Origin: Hydractinia symbiolongicarpus
Taxonomy: Eukaryota > Cnidaria > Hydrozoa > Anthoathecata > Hydractiniidae
Reading direction: 5' to 3'
Assembly (NCBI RefSeq): GCF_029227915.1
Contig: NC_079878.1
Span: 34,871,501 to 34,935,500 of the forward strand
DNA: 64,000 nt
Both the position numbers and the translations under genes were made by a program. Below are positions 38,021 to 50,834 of the stretch, piece by piece. The notes below the pieces were generated by a model that was given only the letters and a program-made list of their open reading frames with translations, did not search any database and was not told where the DNA came from. How positions within the stretch are numbered: position 1 is the stretch's first letter; every line of letters begins with the position of its first letter.

Positions 38021-40196
38021 AAAGACAATGAAAGGTAATTTCTGAAGCTATCGCTATTTCTTCAGAGCGCGATAACGGCTAGGATTGGTCCCACAGTAAA
38101 AAATGACATATAAATCTAAATTTTTAAATGAAGCGCTACAACAGCGCCCAGTGTAATCGCTGAGTCCCGGCAATCATGTCAAATTAAGAAGAATGTTATT
38201 TCTTGGAGTCCAATTGTCTCAAATATCACATTTATCAGGTCACAGTCCAAAGTTAGTTCAATTAGGTCCCACAGTCAATCGTTTCACTGTTAAAAGCCAT
38301 ACAACCTAGTAATACCGGAAAATATCACGAAATACATGTTGGTACGAATACGTGACCCAACCGTTGTAACTCAAACGGACTGACACCGCAACAAAGTCAA
38401 CGAAATGTAGTTTTTGAAACTATCGCTATTTCTTCAGCGTGCGATAACGGATAGGGTTCGTCCCACAGTAAAGAATTACTTATTTATCTAAATTTTTAAA
38501 TGAAGCGCTACCACAGCGCCCAGTGTAATCGCTGAGTTTCGGTAATCATGTCAAATTAAGAAGAATGTTATTTCTTGGAGTCCAATTGCCTCACTTTCAC
38601 ATTTATAAGGTCACAGTCCATAATCAGTTCAATTAAGTCCCACAGTCAATCGTTTCATTTGTAAAAGCGATGCAACCTAGTATTATCAGAAAAATATCGC
38701 TAAATACATGTTGGTACGAATACGTGACACAACCGTTGTAACTCAAACGGACTGACACCGCAACAAAGTCAGTGAAATGTAGTTTTTGAAACTATCGCTA
38801 TTTCTTCAGCGTGCGATAACGGGTAGGGTTCGTCCCACAGTAAAGAATGACTTATTTATCTAAATTTTTAAATGAAGCGCTACCACAGCGCCCAGTGTAA
38901 TCGCTGAGTTCCGGCAATCATGTCAAATTAAGAAGAATGTTATTTCTTGGAGTCCAATTTTCTCATTTATCACATTTATCAGGTCACAATCCAAAGTTAG
39001 TTCAATTAAGTCCCACAGTCAATCGTTTCACTGTTAAAAGCGATGCAACCTAGTAATATGAGAAAAAAATCGGTAAATACATGTTTTTACGAATATGTGA
39101 CTCAACCGTTGTAACTGAAACGGATTTATACTTTTAGAAAGACAATGAAAGGTAGTTTCTGAAGCTGTCGCTATTTCTTCAGCGCGCGATAACTGCTAGG
39201 ATTGGTCCCACAGTAAAGAATGACTTATTTATCTAATTTCTTAAATAAAGCGCTACCACAGCGCCCAGTGTAATTGCTGAGTTCCGAAAATCTCGTCCAA
39301 TTAAGAAGAATGTTATTTCTTGGAGTCTAATTGTCTCATTTATCATATTTATCAGTTCAAAGTCCAAAATCAGTTCAATTAAGTCCCACAGTCACTCGTT
39401 TCACTGTTAAAAGCCATACAACCTAGTAATACCGGAAAAATATCACGAAATACATGTTGGTACGAACATGTGAATCAACCGTTGTAACTCAAACGGATTG
39501 ATACTGTTAGAAAGACAATGAAAGGTAATTTCTGAAGCTGTCGCTATTTCTTCAGAGCGCGATAACGGCTATGATTGGTCCCACAGTAAAAAATGACTTA
39601 TAAATCTAAATTTTTAAATGAAGCGCTACCACAGCACCCAGTGTAATCGCTGAGTCCCGGCAATCATGTCAAATTAAGAAGAATGTTATTTCTTGGAGTC
39701 CAATTGTCTCATTTATCACATTTATCAGGTCACTGTCCAAAGTTAGCTCAATTAGGTCCAACAGTCAATCGTTTCGCTGTTAAAAGCCATACAACCTAGT
39801 AATATTGGAAAAATGTCACGAAATACATGTTGGTACGAACATGTGACTCAACCGTTGTAACTCAAACGGATTGATACTGTTGAAAGACAATGAAAGGTAG
39901 TTTCTGAAGCTGTCGCTATTTCTTCAGCGCGCGATAACTGCTAGGATTGGTCCCACAGTAAAGAATGACTTATTTATGTAATTTCTGAAATAAAGCGTAC
40001 CACAGCGCCCAGTGTAATCGCTGAGTTCCGACAATCACGCCCAATTAAGAAGAATGTTATTTCTTGGAGTCCAATTGTCTCATTTATCACATTTATCAGG
40101 TCACAGTCCAAAGTTAGTTCAATTAGGTCCCACAGTCAATCGTTTCACTGTTAAAAGCTATACAACCTAGTAATATGAGAAAAAAATCGGTTAAAA
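38021..40196. repeat. Bridge block, second copy
   Basis: Second copy of 25,346-27,521 at offset 12,675: the rest of 37963, then 38335b, 38707b, 39080d, 39453a, 39826a. It carries the same private losses, such as ctgttgaaag and gtgaatcaacc. Confidence 0.9.
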
Positions 40197-41233
40197 CATG
40201 TTGGTACGAATATGTGACCCAACCTTTGAAACTCAAATGGACTGATCCCGTTAGAAAGTCAGCGAAATATAGTATTTGAAACTGTCTCTATTTCTTCAAC
40301 GCGCACTAACGGCTAGGATCGGTCCCACATTAAAAAAATGAATTTCTTATCGCTTAGTCCCGGCAATCACGTCCAATTAAGAAGAATGTTATTTCTTGGA
40401 GTCCAATTGTCTCATTTATCACATTTTTGAGGTCACAGTCAAAAATCAGTTCAATTAGGTCCCACAGTCGCTCGCTTCACTGTTAAAAGCCATACAACCT
40501 AGTAATACTGGAACAAGGTCACGAAATACATGTTGGTACAAACATGTGACTCAACCGTTGTAACGCAAACGGATTTATAATGTTAGAAAGACAATGAAAG
40601 GTAGTTTCTGAAACTGTCGCTATTTCTTCAGCGCGCGATAACTGCTAGGATTGCTCCCACAGTAAAGAATGACTTATTTATCTAATTTCTAAAATAAAGC
40701 GCTACCACAGCGCCCACTGTAATTGCTGAGTTCCGACAATCTCGGCCAATTAAGAAGAATGTTATTTCTTGGAGTCTAATTGTCTCATTTATCATATTTA
40801 TCAGTTCACAGTCCAAAATCAGTTCAATTAAGTACCACAGTCACTCGTTTCACTGTTAAAAGCCATACAACCTAGTAATACCGGAAAAATATCACGAAAT
40901 ACATGTTGGTACGAACATGTGACTCAACCGTTGTAACTCAAACGGACTGATCCCGTTAGAAAGTCAGCGAAATATAGTATTTGAAACTGTCTCTATTTCT
41001 TCAACGCGCACTAACGGCTAGGATCGGTCCCACATTAAAAAAATGAATTTCTTATCGCTTAGTCCCGGCAATCACGTCCAATTAAGAAGAATGTTATTTC
41101 TTGGAGTCCAATTGTCTCATTTATCACATTTATCAGGTCACAGTCCAAAGTTAGTTCAATTAGGTCCCACAGTCAATCGTTTCGCTGTTAAAAGCCATAC
41201 AACCTAGTAATATTGGAAAAATGTCACGAATTA
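40197..41233. repeat. Short/long block left part, four monomers shorter
   Basis: Monomers 40197s, 40529a, 40902s. The left half of 40197 matches 27522 (agctatacaa and cggttaaaacatg upstream, gaatatgtg) and its right half matches 28971 (aaaaaaatgaatttc, acatttttgag). The switch lies between about 40,210 and 40,340, in sequence common to both short monomers. The 1,449-bp difference equals one short plus three full monomers. Confidence 0.92.
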
Positions 41234-43720
41234 CATGTTGGTACGAACATGTGACTCAACCGTTGTAACTCAAATGGACTGATCCCGTTAGAAAGTCAGC
41301 GAAATATAGTATTTGAAACTGTCTCTATTTCTTCAACGCGCACTAACGGCTAGGATCGGTCCCACATTAAAAAAATGAATTTCTTATCGCTTAGTCCCGG
41401 CAATCACGTCCAATTAAGAAGAATGTTATTTCTTGGAGTCCAATTGTCTCATTTATCACATTTATCAGGTCACAGTCCAAAATCAGTTAAACTTAGTCCC
41501 ACAGTCAATCGTTTCATTGTTAAAAGCGATTCAACCTAGTAATATCATAAAAATATCGCTAAATACATGTTGCTACGAATATGTGACCAACCGTTGTAAC
41601 TCAAACGGATTGATACTGTTAGAAAGACAATGAAAGGTAATTTCTGAAGCTGTCGCTATTTCTTCAGCGTGCGATAACGGATAGGATTCGTCCCACAGTA
41701 AAGATTGACTTATTTATCTAAATTTTTAAATGAAGCGCTACCACAGCGCCCAGTGTAATCGCTGAGTTCCGGCAATCATGTCAAATTAAGAAGAACGTTA
41801 TTTCTTGGAGTCCAATTTTCTCATTAATCACATTTATCAGGTCACAATTCAAAGTTAGTTCAATTAATTCCCACAGTCAATCGTTTCACTATTAAAAGCG
41901 ATGCAACCTAGTAATATGAGAAAAAAATCGGTAAATACATGTTGGTACGAATGTGTGACTCAACCTTTGAAACTCAAATGGACTGATCCCGTTAGAAAGA
42001 CAGCGAAATATAGTATTTGAAACTGTCTCTATTTCTTCAACGCGCACTAACGGCTAGGATCGGTCCCACATTAAAAAAATGAATTTCTTATCGCTTAGTC
42101 CCGGCAATCACGTCAAATTAAGAAGAATGTTATTTCTTGGAGTCCAATTGTCTCATTTATCACATTTATCAGGTCACAGTCAAAAATCAGTTCAATTAGG
42201 TCCCACAGTCGCTCGCTTCACTGTTAAAAGCCATACAACCTAGTAATACTGGAACAAGGTCACGAAATACATGTTGGTACGAACATGTGACTCAACCGTT
42301 GTAACGCAAACGGATTTATAATGTTAGAAAGACAATGAAAGGTAGTTTCTGAAGCTGTCGCTATTTCTTCAGCGCGCGATAACTGCTAGGATTGCTCCCA
42401 CAGTAAAGAATGACTTATTTATCTAATTTCTAAAATAAAGCGCTACCACAGCGCCCACTGTAATTGCTGAGTTCCGAAAATCTCGTCCAATTAAGAAGAA
42501 TGTTATTTCTTGGAGTCTAATTGTCTCATTTATCATATTTATCAGTTCACAGTCCAAAATCAGTTCAATTAAGTACCACAGTCACTCGTTTCACTGTTAA
42601 AAGCCATACAACCTAGTAATACCGGAAAAATATCACGAAATACATGTTGGTACGAACATGTGACTCAACCGTTGTAACTCAAACGGATTGATACTGTTAC
42701 AAAGACAATGAAAGGTAATTTCTGAAGCTGTCGCTATCCCTTCAGAGCGCGATAACGGCTAGGATTGGTCCCACGGTAAAAAATGACTTATAAATCTAAA
42801 TTTTTAAATGAAGCGCTACCACAGCGCCCAGTGTAATCGCTGAGTCCCGGCAATCATGTCAATTTAAGAAGAATGTTATTTCTTGGAGTCCAATTGTCTC
42901 ATTTATCACATTTATCAGGTCACAGTCCAAAGTTAGTTCAATTAGGTCCCACAGTCAATCGTTTCGCTGTTAAAAGCCATACAACCTAGTAATATTGGAA
43001 AAATGTCACGAAATACATGTTGGTACGAACATGTGACTCAACCGTTGTAACTCAAATGGACTGATCCCGTTAGAAAGTCAGCGAAATATAGTATTTGAAA
43101 CTGTCTCTATTTCTTCAACGCGCACTAACGGCTAGGATCGGTCCCACATTAAAGAAATGAATTTCTTATCGCTTAGTCCCGGCAATCACGTCCAATTAAG
43201 AAGAATGTTATTTCTTGGAGTCCAATTGTCTCATTTATCACATTTATCAGGTCACAGTCCAAAATCAGTTCAATTAAGTCCCACAGTCGCTCGTTTCACT
43301 GTTAAAAGCCATACAACCTAGTAATACCGGAAAAATATCACGAAATACATGTTGGTACGAACATGTGACTCAACCGTTGTAATTAAAACGGATTGATACT
43401 GTTACAAAGACAATGAAAGGTAATTTCTGAAGCTGTTGCTATTTCTTCAGAGCGCGAAAACGGCTAGGATTGGTCCCACGGTAAAAAATGACTTATAAAT
43501 CTAAATTTTTAAATGAAGCGCTACCACAGCGCCCAGTGTAATCGCTGAGTCCCGGCAATCATGTCAATTTAAGAAGAATGTTATTTCTTGGAGTCCAATT
43601 GTCTCATTTATCACATTTATCAGGTCACAGTCCAAAGTTAGTTCAATTAGGTCCCACAGTCAATCGTTTCGCTGTTAAAAGCCATACAACCTAGTAATAT
43701 TGGAAAAATGTCACGAAATA
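41234..43720. repeat. 7-monomer HOR, copy 1 within duplication copy 2
   Basis: Order: s 41234, c 41566, s 41938, a 42270, a 42643, s 43016, a 43348. It repeats 30,008-32,494 at offset 11,226, including the one-base loss gtgaccaacc in 41566 that opens the same chance frame at 41,433-41,633. Confidence 0.9.
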
Positions 43721-46208
43721 CATGTTGGTACGAACATGTGACTCAACCGTTGTAACTCAAATGGACTGATCCCGTTAGAAAGTCAGCGAAATATAGTATT
43801 TGAAACTGTCTCTATTTCTTCAACGCGCACTAACGGCTAGGATCGGTCCCACATTAAAAAAATGAATTTCTTATCGCTTAGTCCCGGCAATCACGTCCAA
43901 TTAAGAAGAATGTTATTTCTTGGAGTCCAATTGTCTCATTTATCACATTTATCAGGTCACAGTCCAAAATCAGTTAAACTTAGTCCCACAGTCAATCGTT
44001 TTATTGTTAAAAGCGATGCAACCTAGTAATATCATAAAAATATCGCTAAATACATGTTGCTACGAATATGTGACCCAACCGTTGTAACTCAAACGGATTG
44101 ATACTGTTAGAAAGACAATGAAAGGTAATTTCTGAAGCTGTCGCTATTTCTTCAGCGTGCGATAACGGATAGGATTCGTCCCACAGTAAAGATTGACTTA
44201 TTTATCTAAATTTTTAAATGAAGCGCTACCACAGCGCCCAGTGTAATCGCTGAGTTCCGGCAATCATGTCAAATTAAGAAGAACGTTATTTCTTGGAGTC
44301 CAATTTTCTCATTAATCACATTTATCAGGTCACAATTCAAAGTTAGTTCAATTAATTCCCACAGTCAATCGTTTCACTATTAAAAGCGATGCAACCTAGT
44401 AATATGAGAAAAAAATCGGTAAATACATGTTGGTACGAATGTGTGACCCAACCTTTGAAACTCAAATGGACTGATCCCGTTAGAAAGACAGCGAAATATA
44501 GTATTTGAAACTGTCTCTATTTCTTCAACGCGCACTAACGGCTAGGATCGGTCCCACATTAAAAAAATGAATTTCTTATCGCTTAGTCCCGGCAATCACG
44601 TCAAATTAAGAAGAATGTTATTTCTTGGAGTCCAATTGTCTCATTTATCACATTTATCAGGTCACAGTCCAAAATCAGTTCAATTAAGTCCCACAGTCGC
44701 TCGCTTCACTGTTAAAAGCCATACAACCTAGTAATACTGGAACAAGGTCACGAAATACATGTTGGTACGAACATGTGACTCAACCGTTGTAACGCAAACG
44801 GATTTATAATGTTAGAAAGACAATGAAAGGTAGTTTCTGAAGCTGTCGCTAATTCTTCAGCGCGCGATAACTGCTAGGATTGCTCCCACAGTAAAGAATG
44901 ACTTATTTATCTAATTTCTAAAATAAAGCGCTACCACAGCGCCCACTGTAATTGCTGAGTTCCGACAATCTCGTCCAATTAAGAAGAATGTTATTTCTTG
45001 GAGTCTAATTGTCTCATTTATCATATTTATCAGTTCACAGTCCAAAATCAGTTCAATTAAGTACCACAGTCACTCGTTTCACTGTTAAAAGCCATACAAC
45101 CTAGTAATACCGGAAAAATATCACGAAATACATGTTGGTACGAACATGTGACTCAACCGTTGTAACTCAAACGGATTGATACTGTTACAAAGACAATGAA
45201 AGGTAATTTCTGAAGCTGTCGCTATTTCTTCAGAGCGCGATAACGGCTAGGATTGGTCGCACGGTAAAAAATGACTTATAAATCTAAATTTTTAAATGAA
45301 GCGCTACCACAGCGCCCAGTGTAATCGCTGAGTCCCGGCAATCATGTCAATTTAAGAAGAATGTTATTTCTTGGAGTCCAATTGTCTCATTTATCACATT
45401 TATCAGGTCACAGTCCAAAGTTAGTTCAATTAGGTCCCACAGTCAATCGTTTCGCTGTTAAAAGCCATACAACCTAGTAGTATTGGAAAAATGTCACGAA
45501 ATACATGTTGGTACGAACATGTGACTCAACCGTTGTAACTCAAATGGACTGATCCCGTTAGAAAGTCAGCGAAATATAGTATTTGAAACTGTCTCTATTT
45601 CTTCAACGCGCACTAACGGCTAGGATCGGTCCCACATTAAAAAAATGAATTTCTTATCGCTTAGTCCCAGCAATCACGTCCAATTAAGAAGAATGTTACT
45701 TCTTGGAGTCCAATTGTCTCATTTATCACATTTATCAGGTCACAGTCCAAAATCAGTTCAATTAAGTCCCACAGTCGCTCGTTTCACTGTTAAAAGCCAT
45801 ACAACCTAGTAATACCGGAAAAATATCACGAAATACATGTTGGTACGAACATGTGACTCAACCGTTGTAACTCAAACGGATTGATACTGTTACAAAGACA
45901 ATGAAAGGTAATTTCTGAAGCTGTCGCTATTTCTTCAGAGCGCGATAACGGCTAGGATTGGTCCCACGGTAAAAAATGACTTATAAATCTAAATTTTTAA
46001 ATGAAGCGCTACCACAGCGCCCAGTGTAATCGCTGAGTCCCGGCAATCACGTCCAATTAAGAAGAATGTTATTTCTTGGAGTCCAATTGTCTCATTTATC
46101 ACATTTATCAGGTCACAGTCCAAAATCAGTTAAACTTAGTCCCACAGTCAATCGTTTCATTGTTAAAAGCGATGCAACCTAGTAATATCATAAAAATATC
46201 GCTAAATA
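43721..46208. repeat. 7-monomer HOR, copy 2 within duplication copy 2
   Basis: Order: s 43721, c 44053, s 44426, a 44758, a 45131, s 45504, a 45836. Unlike its partner at 34,610, the last monomer is not interrupted and runs on as gaaaggtaatttctg, so it probably shows the original sequence at the site where copy 1 was joined to copy 2. Monomer 45504 is preceded by the private change acctagtagtattgg at 45,480. Confidence 0.88.
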
Positions 46209-46954
46209 CATGTTGCTACGAATATGTGACCCAACCGTTGTAACTCAAACGGATTGATACTGTTAGAGAGACAATGAAAGGTAATTTCTGAAGCTGTCGC
46301 TATTTCTTCAGCGTGCGATAACGGATAGGATTGCTCCCACAGTAAAGAATGACTTATTTATCTAATTTCTAAAATAAAGCGCTACCACAGCGCCCACTGT
46401 AATTGCTGAGTTCCGACAATCTCGTCCAATTAAGAAGAATGTTATTTCTTGGAGTCTAATTGTCTCATTTATCATATTTATCAGTTCACAGTCCAAAATC
46501 AGTTCAATTAAGTACCACAGTCACTCGTTTCACTGTTAAAAGCCATACAACCTAGTAATACCGGAAAAATATCACGAAATACATGTTGGTACGAACATGT
46601 GACTCAACCGTTGTAACTCAAACGGATTGATACTGTTACAAAGACAATGAAAGGTAATTTCTGAAGCTGTCGCTATTTCTTCAGAGCGCGATAACGGCTA
46701 GGATTGGTCCCACGGTAAAAAATGACTTATAAATCTAAATTTTTAAATGAAGCGCTACCACAGCGCCCAGTGTAATCGCTGAGTCCCGGCAATCATGTCA
46801 AATTAAGAAGAATGTTATTTCTTGGAGTCCAATTGTCTCATTTATCACATTTATCAGGTCACAGTCCAAAATCAGTTCAATTAAGTCCCACAGTCGCTCG
46901 TTTCACTGTTAAAAGCCATACAACCTAGTAATACCGGAAAAATATCACGAAATA
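46209..46954. repeat. Two bridge monomers, first one hybrid
   Basis: Monomer 46209 begins as type c with gttagagag and gcgtgcgataacggatagg (as in 44053), then switches at about 46,330 to ttgctcccacag and taatttctaaaataaag (as in 44758). Monomer 46582 is type a of the 45131 kind. The hybrid is what an exchange between monomers two places apart in the 7-mer HOR would leave. Confidence 0.82.
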
Positions 46955-47257
46955 CATGTTGGTACGAACATGTGACTCAACCGTTGTAACTCAAACGGAT
47001 TGATACTGTTACAAAGACAATGAAAGGTAATTTCTGAAGCTGTCGCTATTTCTTCAGAGCGCGATAACGGCTAGGATTGGTCCCACGGTAAAAAATGACT
47101 TATAAATCTAAATTTTTAAATGAAGCGCTACCACAGCGCCCAGTGTATCACATTTATCAGGTCACAGTCCAAAGTTAGTTCAATTAGGTCCCACAGTCAA
47201 TCGTTTCGCTGTTAAAAGCCATACAACCTAGTAATATTGGAAAAATGTCACGAAATA
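46955..47257. repeat. 303-bp monomer with a 70-bp deletion
   Basis: The sequence cccagtgta runs straight into tcacatttatcagg, so the 70 bp from atcgctgag to ctcattta are absent. The lost part includes the aagaa...ttctt dyad. Two bases (ta) are shared by both edges, so the break falls at about 47,147. The deletion is different from the one in type s monomers, which lies upstream of it. Confidence 0.93.
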
Positions 47258-50200
47258 CATGTTGGTACGAACATGTGACTCAACCGTTGTAACTCAAATG
47301 GACTGATCCCGTTAGAAAGTCAGCGAAATATAGTATTTGAAACTGTCTCTATTTCTTCAACGCGCACTAACGGCTAGGATCGGTCCCACATTAAAAAAAT
47401 GAATTTCTTATCGCTTAGTCCCGGCAATCACGTCCAATTAAGAAGAATGTTATTTCTTGGAGTCCAATTGTCTCATTTATCACATTTATCAGGTCACAGT
47501 CCAAAATCAGTTAAACTTAGTCCCACAGTCAATCGTTTCATTGTTAAAAGCGATGCAACCTAGTAATATCATAAAAATATCGCTAAATACATGTTGCTAC
47601 GAATATGTGACCCAACCGTTGTAACTCAAACGGATTGATACTGTTAGAAAGACAATGAAAGGTAATTTCTGAAGCTGTCGCTATTTCTTCAGCGTGCGAT
47701 AACGGATAGGATTCGTCCAACAGTAAAGATTGACTTATTTATCTAAATCTTTAAATGAAGCGCTACCACAGCGCCCAGTGTAATCGCTGAGTTCCGGCAA
47801 TCATGTCAAATTAAGAAGAACGTTATTTCTTGGAGTCCAATTTTCTCATTAATCACATTTATCAGGTCACAGTCCAAAATCAGTTAAACTTAGTCCCACA
47901 GTCAATCGTTTCATTGTTAAAAGCGATGCAACCTAGTAATATCATAAAAATATCGCTAAATACATGTTGCTACGAATATGTGACCCAACCGTTGTAACTC
48001 AAACGGATTGATACTGTTAGAAAGACAATGAAAGGTAATTTCTGAAGCTGTCGCTATTTCTTCAGCGTGCGATAACGGATAGGATTCGTCCCACAGTAAA
48101 GAATGACTTATTTATCTAAATTTTTAAATGAAGCGCTACCACAGCGCCCAGTGTAATCGCTGAGTTGCGGGAATCATGTCAAATTAAGAAGAACGTTATT
48201 TCTTGGAGTCCAATTTTCTCATTAATCACATTTATCAGGTCACAATTCAAAGTTAGTTCAATTAATTCCCACAGTCAATGGTTTCACTATTAAAAGCGAT
48301 TCAACCTAGTAATATGAGAAAAAAATCGGTAAATACATGTTGGTACGAATATGTGACCCAACCTTTGAAACTCAAATGGACTGATCCCGTTAGAAAGTCA
48401 GCCTAATATAGTATTTGAAACTGTCGCTATTTCTTCAACGCGCAGTAACGGCTAGGATCGGTCCCACATTAAAAAAATGAATTTCTTATCGCTTAGTCCC
48501 GGCAATCACGTCCAATTAAGAAGAATGTTACTTCTTGGAGTCCAATTGTCTCATTTATCACATTTATCAGGTCACAGTCCAAAATCAGTTCAATTAAGTC
48601 CCACAGTCGCTCGTTTCACTGTTAAAAGCCATACAACCTAGTAATACTGGAAAAAGGTCACGAAATACATGTTGGTACGAACATGTGACTCAACCGTTGT
48701 AACGCAAACGGATTTATACTGTTAGAAAGACAATAAAAGGTAGTTTCTGAAGCTGTTGCTATTTCTTCAGCGCGCAATAACTGCTAGAATTGGTCCCACA
48801 TTAAAGAATGACTTATTTATCTAATTTCTTACATAAAGCGCTACCACAGCGCCCAGTGTAATCGTTGAGTTCCGACAATCACGCCCAATTAAGAAGAATG
48901 TTATTTCTTGGAGTCCAATTGTCTTATTTATCACATTTATCAGGTGACAGTCCAAAATCAGTTAAAGTTAGTCTCACAATGAATCGTTTCATTATTAAAA
49001 GCGATGCAACCTAGTAATATCATAAAAATATCGCTAAATACATGTTGCTACGAATATGTGACCCAACCGTTGTAACTCAAACGGATTGATACTGTTACAA
49101 AGACAATGAAAGGTAGTTTCTGAAGCTGTCGATATTTCTTCAGCGCGCGTTAACTGCTAGGATTGGTCCCACAGTAAAGAATGACTTATTTATCTAATTT
49201 CTTACATAAAGCGCTACCACAGCGCCCAGTGTAATCGCTGAGTTCCGACAATCACGTCCAATTAGGAAGAATGTTATTTCTTGGAGTCCAATTGTCTCAT
49301 TTGTCACATTTATCAGGATACAGTACAAAATCAGTTAAACTTAGTCCCACAGTCAATCGTTTCATTGTTAAAAGCGATGCAACCTAGTAATATCATAAAA
49401 ATATCGCTAAATACATGTTGCTACGAATATGTGACCCAACCGTTGTAACTCAAACGGATGGATACTGTTACAAAGGCAATGAAAGGTAATTTCTGAAGCT
49501 GTCGCTATTTCTTCAGCGCGCGATAACAGCTAAGATTGGTCCCACAGTAAAAAATGACTTAAAAATCTAAATTTTTTAATGAAGCACCACCACAGCGCCC
49601 AGTGTAATCGCTGAGTTTCGGTAATCATGTCAAATTAAGAAGAATGTTATTTCTTGGAGTCCAATTGCCTCACTTTCACATTTATAAGGTCACAGTCCAT
49701 AATCAGTTCAATTAAGTCCCACAGTCAATCGTTTCATTTGTAAAAGCGATGCAACCTAGTATTATCAGAAAAATATCGCTAAATACATGTTGGTACGAAT
49801 ACGTGACCCAACCGTTGTAACTCAAACGGACTGACACCGCAACAAAGTCAATGAAATGTAGTTTTTGAAACTATCGCTATTTCTTCAGCGTGCGATAACG
49901 GGTAGGGTTTGTCCCACAGTAAAGAATGACTTATTTATCTAAATTTTTGAATGAAGCGCTACCACAGCGCCCAGTGTAATCGCTGATCTCCGGCAATCAT
50001 GTCAAATTAAGAAGAATGTTATTTCTTGGAGTAAAAATTTCTCATTTATCACATTTATCAGGTCACAATCCAAAGTTAGTTCAATTAAGTCCCACAGTCA
50101 ATCGTTTCACTGTTAAAAGCCATGCAACCTAGTAATATGAGAAAAAAATCGGTAAATACATGTTTTTACGAATATGTGACTCAACCGTGGTAACTCAAAC

Positions 50201-50531
50201 GGATTGATACTGTTAGAAAGACAATGAAAGGTAGTTTCTGAAGCTGTCGCTATTTCTTCAGCGCGCGATAACTGCTAGGATTGGTCCCACAGTAAAGAAT
50301 GACTTATTTATCTAATTTCTTAAATAAAGCGCTACCACAGCGCCCAGTGTAATTGCTGAGTTCCGACAATCTCGTCCAATTAAGAAGAATGTTATTTCTT
50401 GGAGTCTAATTGTCTCATTTATCATATTTATCAGTTCACAGTCCAAAATCAGTTCAATTAAGTCCCACAGTCAATCGTTTCGCTGTTAAAAGCCATACAA
50501 CCTAGTAATATTGGAAAAATATCACGAAATA
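46955..50531. repeat. 10-monomer HOR, copy 1 (3,577 bp)
   Basis: Order: 46955 (303 bp), 47258s, 47590c, 47963c, 48336s, 48668a (caataaaagg), 49041c, 49414c (acggatggatac), 49786b, 50159d. Marks recur at offset 3,577: the 303-bp deletion join (47,147 and 50,724), caataaaagg (48,731 and 52,308) and acggatgg (49,454 and 53,031). The unit brings all five subtypes together. Confidence 0.92.
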
Positions 50532-50834
50532 CATGTTGGTACGAACATGTGACTCAACCGTTGTAACTCAAACGGATTGATACTGTTACAAAGACAATGA
50601 AAGGTAATTTCTGAAGCTGTCGCTATTTCTTCAGAGCGCGATAACGGCTAGGATTGGTCCCACGGTAAAAAATGACTTATAAATCTAAATTTTTAAATGA
50701 AGCGCTACCACAGCGCCCAGTGTATCACATTTATCAGGTCACAGTCCAAAATTAGTTCAATTAGGTCCCACAGTCAATCGTTTCGCTGTTAAAAGCCATA
50801 CAACCTAGTAATATTGGAAAAATGTCACGAAATA
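50532..50834. repeat. 303-bp monomer, second copy
   Basis: Same 70-bp deletion and same join (cccagtgta/tcacattt, at about 50,724) as the monomer at 46,955. It was therefore copied by the 3,577-bp duplication and did not arise twice. Confidence 0.93.

Larger units (their letters stand above)
34679..45904. repeat. Segmental duplication, copy 2 (11,226 bp)
   Basis: Near-identical to 22,004-34,678 but lacking four monomers (1,449 bp). By eye I found only four base differences: 22189 C/34864 T, 24754 T/37429 C, 29519 T/40745 G and 34254 A/45480 G. There are probably a few more. The join is inside a monomer: left of it reads gttacaaagacaatga (the copy 1 end type), right of it gaggtag (type E). 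The exchange lies within 34,668-34,678, in sequence shared by both types. The end of copy 2 at 45,904 is where gaaaggtaa continues in place of gagaggtag. Confidence 0.95.

Noticed and set aside
41433-41633. Second, identical 66-codon frame
   Set aside because: It is the same chance frame carried along by the 12.7-kb duplication (offset 11,226 bp). Its identity reflects recent DNA duplication, not protein conservation.
22004-45904. Assembly artefact explaining the 12.7-kb duplication
   Set aside because: It is not excluded, but the copies differ by a clean four-monomer indel and scattered bases, and the join is a proper in-register hybrid monomer. A simple assembly copy would be exact and would not create an indel. 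Read-level checking would settle it.
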